The notes under the pieces: generated by a model | What the model was told of the DNA's origin: nothing | What the model saw: only the letters and a program-made list of their open reading frames with translations | Databases searched by the model: none | In this document: piece by piece, positions 35,734-47,862 of the stretch | Numbering within the stretch: position 1 is the stretch's first letter | How the letters are laid out: every line of letters starts with the position of its first letter | Program-made: the position numbers and the translations under genes | NCBI RefSeq assembly: GCF_000003815.2 | Contig: NC_049991.1 | Coordinates: 9,405,028-9,469,027, forward strand | Reading direction: 5' to 3' | Length of the DNA: 64,000 nt | Origin: Branchiostoma floridae | Taxonomy: Eukaryota; Chordata; Leptocardii; Amphioxiformes; Branchiostomatidae

Positions 35734-36519
35734 GTACAAAAACTGGTAAGTAAGGTACGATGCACTGATGCAAATTCAAATAGATAGAGTTAGTAGTATA
35801 CAGAAGCGTAATGATCATCATGACCGGTCGACCTCACAAATATTTTCATGCCAATATTGTAGTTTTGTAAACTATTTTTAACCTTGTAATTGTTTTTTAT
35901 TGTACAGCATGTTTCTCATGAAATATAAGTGTTGTGTCGTGTCGTCTTCTTCTTTCAATCTTAGATGATATAGAGTTTTTAATATAGTTATAAAACATTT
36001 TTGTATGAGGTATACGGAAGTGGTCTTACTGTATCATATACGTGATGGCAGGATACCATCAAATGACGTTTTATGAAATACTGTACTAGAGAATATATTC
36101 TCTTAACAAACTGTTTACACGTTTTGTAATGTGTTTTACTTGCAGCTTGTTTTAAGTATCGGATCGAACTACAATATCGTTAAAAGAATAGAAATAAAAA
36201 AGCAATAGCATACTGTACAGCATGAATTTTGTATTCGGTGTATCTTTCATTTAGCATATAAAACTTACTATCTGCCAATGTCCAATTGCCAGATGTTTAA
36301 GCTGCAGAATAAGAATATTATACTTAAATTCTGGAAACTTTCAACCAATAAAGGTACGTTGCCCTCCTCGTCTTTGGGAAAAATATAGTGACAAGTACAG
36401 AAGTATACCATGCATAATTCTAACACAATTTCTTAAATAAATCTCTGTTCGTGATGAATACTGAATAAACCTGGCAGAGAGCAGACAGATCAACCGTTAC
36501 AACCGACCTTTTGTCTGAT

Positions 36520-36560
36520 CATGTTGATCCAATAAAACCATTCATTCATTCATTCATAAA
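36520..36560. repeat. (CATT)n tract after an AATAAA-like end
   Basis: ATCCAATAAAACCATTCATTCATTC resembles the 3' tail of the retrotransposon fragment at 45125-45857 (AATAAAGGTCATTCATTCATT). It may be the tail of a severely truncated copy of the same family. Confidence 0.4.
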
Positions 36561-38840
36561 ATACCGTGTTTGTACATGTAATAAGATACGTCTATGTGTA
36601 ACTAATATGGGAATCACCAGTGTCGTTGTATTGTCATTGTGTAAAACTAACATGTCTCTTGTTCCAAATAGGCTAGTCGTTTCACACAGCCATCAAAGGA
36701 TCAATGCATATGTCAATAATGACTCATAGCCCAAAGAAAACGGCTATTGTACATTACATAATAGCTGTGTCTGCTCTAGGAGTCGTTATTGACATACGAG
36801 TGCTTTTCAATTAACTGGCTATTAGTCTTAATGTCAGTTGTATGTTTGGAAGCCATGCCACAAGAAGACAATAAAAAAGAACTTGACCCATGGTCAAATA
36901 CTGCCATTTTAAAACTTTCTCCCTATCAAGGAGCCTGTCTCCGGCTGTTATTTGTTAATCACAAGCCCTCCCAACAATAACAAAAATGGTGTCGAAGAAT
37001 GCATTGAAACGTGAAGGTCTATTACATGTATAATGCACTGCGCAGGTCAGGGTGTCAGCCAATGTCGGTCGTATGTACATGCTTGCTGAGGGTCGGTGTA
37101 GTGTGAGACGAAAGCTGAGAACCTGGAAAACACCTATGGCATCACTGCGTCTAAAATTAGAAACTGGAAAGCACCCTTGGCAGCACTGCGTCTCATCTAC
37201 AGAGTTCTGACTCTAAGCACTGTACGAGAGTATTTACAAGCGGACAGACAACCTCTAACTTACCAACCCATACAGGTATGATGCATTATTACTATTAGTT
37301 AGATATGCCTAATACAATTTTCTACCATGGAGACGGATCAATTGTATAGACAAATAGAAATGAGATCACTCACAGGTGTCACAAAATAGTTTATCATGTC
37401 GTTCGGAATATCACAATGACGGAGAACTATTTGATTTGTTAGGTGTTGTGAAATTTAGTATCATGTGACCGCATAATACGACTGTCTTTGTTTAATAATC
37501 AATTTCTACCAAATTAAGAGTGGACGTATTATCTATAACTCTATTACAACATGTCTCCCTCTTTAGGGAAATACTGGATACGCCCAGGTCATTAAAGAAT
37601 CGCTTCTACGTCATACAATAGGTGTGTGACACTAAAAACTCACCTAGAACAGACGCTAGTATACGTAACGTTACAATTTACATGATTCAACTGCGAACAC
37701 TAATTAGGCAACTTCGAAATTCCCTTTTCTCTACCAAGTCTACTTGTGCATACCTAAATCTACCTAGCATGTTTTTTCTCTACCACAGCCAGTTCTATCG
37801 GAGCCGCTTAAAGAATGTTACATGTACTACATCTACTACAATTTTGTTCGTTAACAGAAGAACGAGGCTTCAGGGTGAATTAGACAAACGTCATATCCTT
37901 TCTCCCAAGATTAACTTGGATGTTGTATTGACGCGAAGTCTGGGTGTGCCGTTGTTAGGAATTCGAAGTCAGAATGAGTCAGACGCGAAACTATTCATGA
38001 TAAATATAGCTATGACGCACGCACCGAAACTAGTATCGGATTGCTGTTCAACTTCACAAACAAGAGATTTTACGCATTGACTAATGCTCGGTACGTGGTA
38101 TTACTGTTAGTTGTTTTGGAGTGGAGCTTGGTTAGTACTTAAGTTGAGGAATTGTGCATCAGAAAGACAAGAACTTGTTTTATATAGTACCACGAAGTGC
38201 TCTCTTTGGTAAGTACCTCCAATACGAATGGTAACACTTTGGCATGATTACAGACATTCTAATAGAAGCGTTGGGCTTCAGGTGGTGTACGGCATATATA
38301 TTCAAATAAAGACACGCGTGACATTATACAAATAGGTAGCAGTAGGCGCAGGGAGTTGGGTGAAACCCTATCGTTTCAGTAGCAAGAGGATAAGCTTTGG
38401 TGTTGTTGCGGGCTCGTTTCGGCTTAACAACATCGCATGCAATTTAAACATGGATCCAGGTATGGTACCGGTGTATACACAATAGTTGCCAAGGTGTTGG
38501 GAGGGCGACGCTGCTATGTCCCGGTTGGTAACCTAATTAAAGGTGTGTCCTGAAATGTCATTGGCACAGTCATCCTTGACACCATGACGTAATAGGGTCA
38601 TCTGGGTACCAGCAACGTAATGTATTGTCGTGATAGCAACAGTACTGGGAATCTACTATGCGTGAGTCAAAATTTCACGACTTGTACTGATAAATAATAT
38701 ACAGTAGAGATCTTTTGTAGCATACACAGTATCGTAAGCCAAAGGTTTGGTGTAATTCAGATATCATGACTTAAAGTTTTAGCGCTAGATTTCACCACTA
38801 AACGACGATGGAATAAATTTCAGAAAGTCATGTGAACTCA

Positions 38841-41800
38841 ATGTGCCTGTCGACTAACACAGATTGTTTCGGAACCTACAGATTTGAGACAGTGAGGAGC
38901 GCCCACTGGGTGATACTGGACTGGGTCCCTATCCCTTTTACTAAGGGGTGGAACTTGGTGAATATGGTGGACGAATACCTTCTTCCTTATGCCTGTGCTC
39001 TCCTAATGCCTTGCAGTCACTCACCACAGAGACAACAAAGAAGGCTTGAGATAGAAGACCGCTTGGAATATGTACGGTAAGTGCCTTTGTGTAGCAATGT
39101 GCTCTAATTAGTTACCACAGGTTGACATATTACGTCCTATGGCGGGAGCAGGCGTAAAATACAGTTCACATGTTGTATGTAAAATTTAGATTGAATCTGC
39201 AACCTCCGCGTTTCCAAAATCTACAACAGTTGGTTCCCAGTCTCAGTCCTTTTGAAATCACACCAAAATCGGCCCATTTTTTCTTCCGACCACGGAAGAA
39301 TGGGCAATAAGAAAAATTAATGATCTTCCTTTGCAGCGTTACAGTTAATAGCTTTCCGGGCGCTCTTTTGTTGACTCACTTGTCGAGAAGATAGGGTAAA
39401 CATTGATACGACGCACCGAAACTAGTGTCAGATTTAACTTCTATCGCTTAGGCCAGTCTTGCGCGGTTCCCAGCAAGTGTTTGTAGAAATCCATGTACTT
39501 TGTTTACTAACGGTTATGAATTATATTTCACCCATGCCTCAGGTATGGGTTTATATTTCATCCATACAACGAGTTCTGTTGAAATATGTTGTTTTTCTTG
39601 GTGTACGTTTGCTTCTTCTTCATTGCCTTCTCCATAAATATCCTATTTAATCAAACTGTGCTGATATTTAAACCAAATTATCTATGAAGCGATATGGGAA
39701 TGCCGGTGATGCCTATAGGGCATGGATCCACATGGCAATTTTGGACTGGGGTGATCATCCATTTTTCCAGTGAAGGTGTTTTAGACTTTTCTATTTTACA
39801 TGAGGGTGCCTCTATAGAAGAGTCTATTCTCGCACGGGCGGCACTTTTCCGAATTCGATTTTGGTCTTGACTTATCATATATCCCTTGTTTTGAGTATCT
39901 TGGGACTGGTCTATTTTGCATAATATTACTGGAAAAAGAGTCCATTCTTGCACGGGGAACATTTCTAGAATCACATTTGGACTAGAGTGATGCAAAAGTC
40001 TATTTTTGAGCGGAAATGTTTGGACTGTTCCATTTTACACAGGAATGTCGTTGGGAGAGTCCATTTTTGCACCGAGATTTTTAAAAATCTATTTGATTTT
40101 GGACTGGGATGATGATACAAAATTTCATTTTTGAGCGGAAGTGTTTTAGACGTGTTCATTTTACATGCACGTACCACTGGAAGAGTCCATCTGGCACGGG
40201 GGTGATTTTTGAAGCTCAATTTGGACTATGTTGTATTTTTACCTGCGTCCATACGTGTGCGCCCCCGCGGTAAAACAAACATAAGCCAAGTCGTTGCAAA
40301 AAGCCTCCTCTTCTGCAGTATCAATTACAGAACAAAAACAATGTAACAGTGCCCCTATAGAAGCCAACGGTACAGAAGTGAAAGGAATCATGCACCTGAC
40401 CGTTGACCTCTCCTTATTGCAGCTCATCGGGGTTTTGTTCAGAACAAGACAGCCTCTATAAGGTAAGTTTCGGTGTATGTTTTTCTTCCTTTCGTTCAAT
40501 GCAAGCACTGTTTAAATAATGGTGATTCCTTTGATTTGTTCCACTATTGTCGACTTTACTTATGACAGATGAATCAAAGCCGGGTAAATGCAAATGTAAA
40601 GGAAAATATCCAAAGCAATCATAAATATAATGCATAGATCATTGCATGTTCTTAACAGGCACTCTACATGGTCTTAAAATACATTCTATATGGGCGTAAA
40701 AGACAAATTTAGGTTAACACTGTCTTTGAGGAGGGCCCCGTGATCCTAAAATCTCATTTTGTCTAGAGTCAAGTTCCATTCAATTTTCACAAGAAGGCTG
40801 ATATCAGATCTAAATATGGAGAAAACGTTAATTCTCATGGCTTCCTTTTTCTCAGAGATACCTACTAGATAAACTCAAGGGGGATTTGAAGGCGGAGGGA
40901 AGTGACTGCTATGACGAGGGAAACTTAGCGTCAGCCTGTTCCTACTACTCACAATGCTTAGAGGTCTCCGAGGTGGTGCATATAAAAGGCTTTTACAGTT
41001 GCACAGGAGGTGTCAACAGTAGAACTGACGACGGCGAGTTCATACGGAAAGTCTACACTAACAGAGCAGCGTGTCGCTGTAAACTGGTAAATATCATAAG
41101 CTTTACATCATTTAGTGGAGAGCGCCCTGTTATCAGATGGTTATGTGTTCGGGTGAGCGTGTCTGTCTGTGAACTACATAGCTCAAGAAGTAATGGATAA
41201 AACTTTGTGATATTTGGTATGTTGTCATGTTAGGTGTTACATTCTGGGCTCCCTGTAGGGCTGTTTTAGTTGCAGACTTAAAAACAGGATAACTGTGTGT
41301 AAACTATGTTAATCAAAACATGATTTATGTAACTAATGAAAAAAAATCATATCTCAATTGTGCTAAATGACAGGATGTTCATACGTATTACAAGTGTAAC
41401 TTGTACCAATAGAATGCAGATCAAGATCTAATTTGCATAATTCATAAGGAAGTCGTAGAATACCCTACTAAAGTATGTAAATTTGCACATCACTTGCGTG
41501 ATCAACCCATTGGGTTGTTCAAACGTTTCTAATTTGATGTACTTGTATTGGATTTCTGCCAGTTTATTTGTAGTGACGCTGAAAAAAGTGATGTGTCTGT
41601 GTACGCGTATGTGTTTGTGTGTGTGCGGATGTGCACTCACATGTGCTTGTGTTCATGTGTGTGCTCGCAGCCATGTATACTCAGTAATACTCAGTACCCA
41701 AAGGCAATTTTTGTTTCCTTCTTTCAGGGTGACTACGAAGGCGCCATCCAGGACTGCGACAAAGGTACTATAGGCTTTCTATTTGTTTGAAATGTGTGGG

Positions 41801-44800
41801 GTTTTTTTTAGAACAAACAGTGCTCTTGCGTAGAAACTAAGACACTGGTACTGTTTAGGGTGTGCTCCCGCAGCGTTTCAACTCGCCGGTTAAGGTAGAC
41901 ACACAATGCTAATCAAAGACGAACCAAGCGCAAGTAATGGTTCCTTGAAAGTTAGTTGAAGTACCAATAGCTCCACGGTATCATGAAACCTTTCCATCCT
42001 TTAATACTCACAACTAAAGCCTTCTATGCTGTGCACTGCAGCTCTGGAAATCATCCAATCGGTAGCACTCCCCTCAGAGAATGGCCAAAAGCCTCTGTAC
42101 TGGAAGGCCAGGGCACAAAAGGAAACTGGTCTTTACTCAGAAGCATGGCACACTGCAGAGGAGTGCAGACAGATAGCTTCTTCGGTAAGTTGATCATTTT
42201 ACCCAGTCGTACCCTGTGATTATACATTATTTCTATCTAGACCATCTATTTTTACATATGTAGTCACAAAATAATTATGGTGATTTTTTTATGCAGAAGA
42301 AAAAACGCGCGGTACTCTCTTGGTTGTCTGTGCTCTGTCGAGTAGCTCGTTGCTATGAATGAAATCATAACGGGACTGCAATTATGTTTCAGGATTCGCC
42401 TATAAAAGAACTGATGGATACAATCCGTCCACTCCTCCCCCTCGATGGAAACAGGACCAACTCGGTACGTCTGACCTTTGAGTGTTGTATCAAGTCATTA
42501 GCAGCTACCGTTACCGCATTGCTAGTTGTAATCTAAAAGCAGTTGTTGGAGTAGAAAAATGTTGGTTTTATTTATTTTGGACAGGGCTTTAACGTTAACA
42601 AGAAGAATTTAACCGACACGACAATATTACGACTTTTCACCCAATATCTACCTGGATAATATGCTCTAACCTACCTGTAAATCATAAACATTACAATTAG
42701 GTATGGTCGATGATGATAACAATCGTGCCATTTTACGACTCATCTTCCCGAATAGACTGTCTCTATGTAGATGTTAGAACAGATGGTATGAGCTAAGGTG
42801 CTGTGACTAGAAATAAAGCTATGTAAGAAATAAAGAAAATTAGGCCGAACGTGACGGCCGATATAATTTGTTTTGGCCAAGGGATTTCCTCCTTTACACC
42901 ACAGGGGACAAGGACTAAACCGAACTATTCGTCGAACAACCAATCAGCTTCCAGAATTTTAAGGACTAGACCTAACTTAACTCTTCGAACAATCAATCAG
43001 CGTCCATAATTTCCATCTGCTCCTGTGGGTCAATTTGTTTCTCAGAAAACTTCTAGAGCACTCTCGCCCGAATTGGAGAGCTTATCTCTTGTTTTTTTTT
43101 TTTTATGCTGGTATTTTGTGTGGAGGGATTATGCGTTTTATTCTTGTTGATAACTATAACGTCTGAGAAGGTAGGCATAAATTATTTTTCGTGAAACGAA
43201 AATATTGCCAGGACAGTCAGTGGATCGTTTCCCTAGCCTCATCGGTTGTTAATACCTTTTTGACAACAGCAAGGAACATAAAACTGTTCTTTCGTTAAAG
43301 TAAGGATGTAATAAAACAGTGAGTCTCTACTCATGTAGCACAGTACCTCAGAAGTATATCGCCATGTTAGATAATTGTTTCAGCTTATACTAGTGATACT
43401 AATTCACTTTTGGGACTTTCATTGTAGGTGTCAGCACTTTAATCTGATTGTCCATTATATCAAAATACGTTGTAAACAGTTTAAAAAAACATATGTAAGA
43501 TATAACTCGCGTTTCAGAAAGCCTTTCCCTTTCAGAAATAATCTGTAGAAAAAGGCATATGTATGGATTTGCTAGGGTATAATAATTGTATTATCTCTCT
43601 ACAGCCAAACTTCAAGTCCAAGAAGCAATTGAAGGCAGAGCAGAGGAGACGAGAGATGGTACGAATTTTACTTCTTTCGAATTGTTACTTTATCTGTTTC
43701 TTCTAGATCTGCTTTTACATACTTGTTGCAGCTTTTGCGATTCCGACAACGGATGAATGATTATGTATAATTGACGTATTTGGTTTGTGTAACTGAATAC
43801 TAACGAAAACATTCTTTCTTTCTCATGATGGTCACTATTATCGCAGGAAGTAGAGGGTATTGCTCAAATGCTCGAGACAGAAAATGCAGAAAAAGAGGCT
43901 CTAAGACAGGCGAAGGAAAAAGAGGTGAGCTAAATCAACAATGCGTCTTTGTCATTAAATGCTGTAAGTAATCAGATCATTATTGCCGAATGCAATGTTT
44001 GTTTATAATAACTTAATTGCACAACAATTGTACGAGGTGCAAAGTATGACATCTACATAACTAAAGTTCTATAGCTTAACTTAAGGCTTATTTAACTAAT
44101 ACAGGAGTTGTAGTATAGCCAAATAAGTTTCTTATAATCATTGGAGGCTTTTACAATCAACATTCTTTGATATGTTTTCCTATATCTGCCATGCAGGGAT
44201 TGTCACATGTCATGATGCATTTGAATTTGCACTTCAGGTCCATTGAGATACATCCTTTTGTATAAAATGACAGCCTATTGTTGAGAATTGCGTATATCAG
44301 ATTTTGAGTATACATCATGCACGGGACCAGAACATACGTTACAAAACATGACATGGCACAGTGTAAGACTCTTGAGGCGGTCATAAGCTGTGCATCTCAA
44401 GCACTCCCTGTGCACTCAATATATAGCAACGTTTGACAACTGAGTTTCAGCTTATCTCTTTTCTACAGAAAACCGCTAGACGAGAGGAATCAAAATCACG
44501 AGCTGTAGTTTTTGACCATGAGAAAATGGTGACAGTTGAAGGCGGCATTGGACGAAACGTTAACGTAGACTTCAGCAACGGTGGAAAGGCCAAGTCCAAA
44601 ATCAAGAAAAACAGGAAAAAGGCAATAAGGAAAATACAAGACAAGAAAGCGGAAGAAAAGTGTGGTGACGACGCCAAATTCGAGAGTAAACCGAGCTTGC
44701 TTGAAGTTAGGCTTAACAGTGACCTCGGTGGGAATAGCAGTGTCAGCACTAACTCTCGTACTCCAGCCGAGCCTATTGACGAACTTATCGTTAATTTGCG

Positions 44801-47776
44801 CAGGGGAGTTTATGACTACAAACTAGCGTGCGATGTCTGTTTTCTGAGGGATGAGAGCAAGCATGGTGCAGGGGCGTACTCTCAGACACACAACAAGAAG
44901 CACGACTGTAGAGAAGACGTTCTCCTGGCTCGGAAGAAGAATACCGACGATGCATTTAAGAAAGTCCGACCGCGCCCGAAGCACGCCTTCTTTGGAACGT
45001 ACAAACTTTGCCATCAGTTTCAGTCGTCAAAGCGCTGCAAGCTTGGGGAGGCAAGGTATGGCAAGGGTTTCAACTCAAATTTTAACATTTAATAAGCACT
45101 TCATGTGCTCTATACTAAGTACTGGACACATTAGGCGCTAAATGCTGGGCTTCTGGAGTCCGCAAGACGCTAGAGGAATGTGGTTTTGGCTATGTCTGGC
45201 ACTCTCCCATATCATCTGTCCTAAATCCATCACAAATAATTCCATCCATCGACCAACGTTTAAAAGATATGTACCTTCAATCTTTCGTAACAGCAATGCG
45301 CAGCAACAACAAATTACGAACATACAGATTACTTAAAACTACTTACAACGACGAGAAATACTTAAAGATTGCAAACATTCGGCACAGAACAGCCATCACA
45401 AAGCTCCGCATTAGTTCACATAGACTCCACATTGAAAAAGGCCGACATAACCACATTCCTCTGGAAGAAAGAATCTGCCAATACTGTAACTTGAATAAGA
45501 TAGAGGATGAGTGCCACTTTATTGTTGAATGCACTTTATACAACAACGAAAGAAACGTCCTTTTTGAAAATATACAACTTATGTTCCAAAATTTCCGATA
45601 CTTGAATACCACGGAAAAATTTATATTTCTCATGCAATTAGATAAGCCATATATTATTGATTCCATCTGTCCTTATGTTTATAACTGTTTTAAGAAGCGA
45701 GAAGAAGTTGAACTTGTACATACTTGAATGTATTAGCATATGTAGAGATGATAAGATACCTTTTTTGTCAAAATTGTACCTTATCACTAGCGCTACGACC
45801 TGTACTTAGCTTGTTTGAGCACAAATGTACAATAAAGGTCATTCATTCATTCATTAAAGTCCATTGTCTATTGACCATAGGACATGAGAACGCAGAAACT
45901 TACAAATGCACTCTTGTTTCCATTTCAGATGCAAGTTCACTCATAGCGAGATAGAAATCGACCTCTGGACAAGAGAGCGGCAAGGAAAGTTTAACCGTGA
46001 TGAGTTGATGTCTCAGCTTTGCCGAACACGGGGTAGCAAAACTGACGCTGTCCAGCAATTGCGACAGAAACACGGTGGCAACTTTCGATTCCTATGTAAA
46101 CAGTGCTTTCAAGGCAGTCCCACGGTATGTATGGTATTAAACGGTAGCATGGTTCTGTCCCATATATGCAAATCGACAGTATGCAAATAAACACATGCTA
46201 ATAAGGACGTGGCAAATTAACATACAATGTAGGCCCAAACACTCCCATACTTACTCTACTTTCATTTATCCGCTACATAACTGTAACAGTCCTGCAAAGT
46301 CGTGTACTATTTGTTTGTTTAAATAGTGTCGTAAGTAATGATCAATTCGATTCTGCATTTCAGGTCATCAGTGACTCTTTACAATGCGACCTACACCTCC
46401 AAGAAGGGGGACACAAAGAGGATTTTGAACTTCTAGTCCATGCCACAAGTAACGAGGAGACTTGCTTTACACCCATATACCCGCTGCCTCACTTCAAAGC
46501 AAACCAAATCCCGCTCTACTGTGCCTATGTGGATAGGTGCATCAAAGGAGGGCACTGTGGACGGGCACACAGTCAAGTCGAGATGGACGTTTGGATGCTG
46601 GAAAGAAAGTACGGGACTTCGCCCAGTCAGCTGGTCAACGGCCCAACAGACACGACCGAAACCTGTTCGTTGAGTTGTATGTTAACTCCAGTCCGTGACC
46701 TTGAAGTCTTGATGAATGAACAACATGCCAGACCATCAACACACACAACACCGTCCCCTCAAGCCTCCCCACGTGCACGTCCCTCAGACTTCCCGCTTCT
46801 CACCCCACGGGCGAGTCAGTACTACTGCAACCTGTGCCATAAGACGTGTAACGGCAGGGTGACGCTTCACCAGCACTGCTCGTCCGAGGGACACCAGGCC
46901 AGGATCAGGTCGGACGCCAGCGACAACTGGCAGTACCGCCGGCCGCCGTGGATTAGACCAAACGAGGAGTACAAGCTGTGCAGAAGGTATTTTTAACATG
47001 CCCTTCTTTGTTCTACTATTATTTTGTACAATTTTATGACAGATCAACAAAAAGAAATTAAGCATTTATGATCCAGTAACTAATCAAAATTACTTCCCCT
47101 TCGTGTAGACATGTATGTCAGTATGAGCATGGCGGGAATTCTGAAGGATACAATACTTGCTTCTGGAACGGACTCCCCGATTACTGTCACGTCAGTTATG
47201 ATACTGATTGTTGACTTCACCCCTCTAGCCATGCAGGCGGCGTCTGTCCGTACGATGGAGTAGAAGACCGGCACAACATCTGTCCTGCCGCGCACAGTCA
47301 GGAGGAGCTGGACGAGTGGAAGGAGAGACGGGAACACCGACGGCTCAACATGGAGATGGCGCGGAAACAGGACCTCTTCTCTTACATGGACAAACTCATT
47401 GAAGAGTACGACAAGACCACAGATGTACCATCAGTAGTGAGTACCAGGGCTTTCAAGTGACGTGCCTTTCCAATAATCTTTTTACTTTTGCAAGAAAGCC
47501 ATGTTTTAGGTAGCTTTTGTGTTTAACTTCGTTTGTGTGTACGTTTAATGGTATGCGTGTGCGTTTGCCTGTGTGTGTGTGCGTTTGTGTGTATCTGTGT
47601 GTGTGTGTGCGTATGTGTGTGCGTTTGTGTGTGTATGCGTGCACGTGTTTGTGTGTGCGTGTACGTTTGTGTGTGTCTGTTTGTGTTGTCGTCCATGTGT
47701 GTGCGTGCGTTTCTGTGTGTGTGTGTGCGTGCGTTTGTGTGTATCTCTTTGTGTGTGTGTGTGCGTTTGTGTGCGT

Positions 47777-47862
<86 letters not shown>

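Larger units (their letters stand above)
35537..38840. other. Intergenic region between HELZ2-like A and B
   Basis: Holds the A 3' UTR, then from about 36.2 kb sequence related to 7.9-13 kb (promoter side of gene A). No protein-coding exon supported. The 152-codon open frame at 37622-38080 starts without context and shows no family features. A candidate leader exon ends at 37275 (CATACAG then GTATGATG), in register with 9131 of gene A. Confidence 0.6.

Noticed and set aside
37622-38080. 152-aa open frame upstream of gene B
   Set aside because: No motif or codon bias, and no aligned open frame in the paralogous region of gene A.
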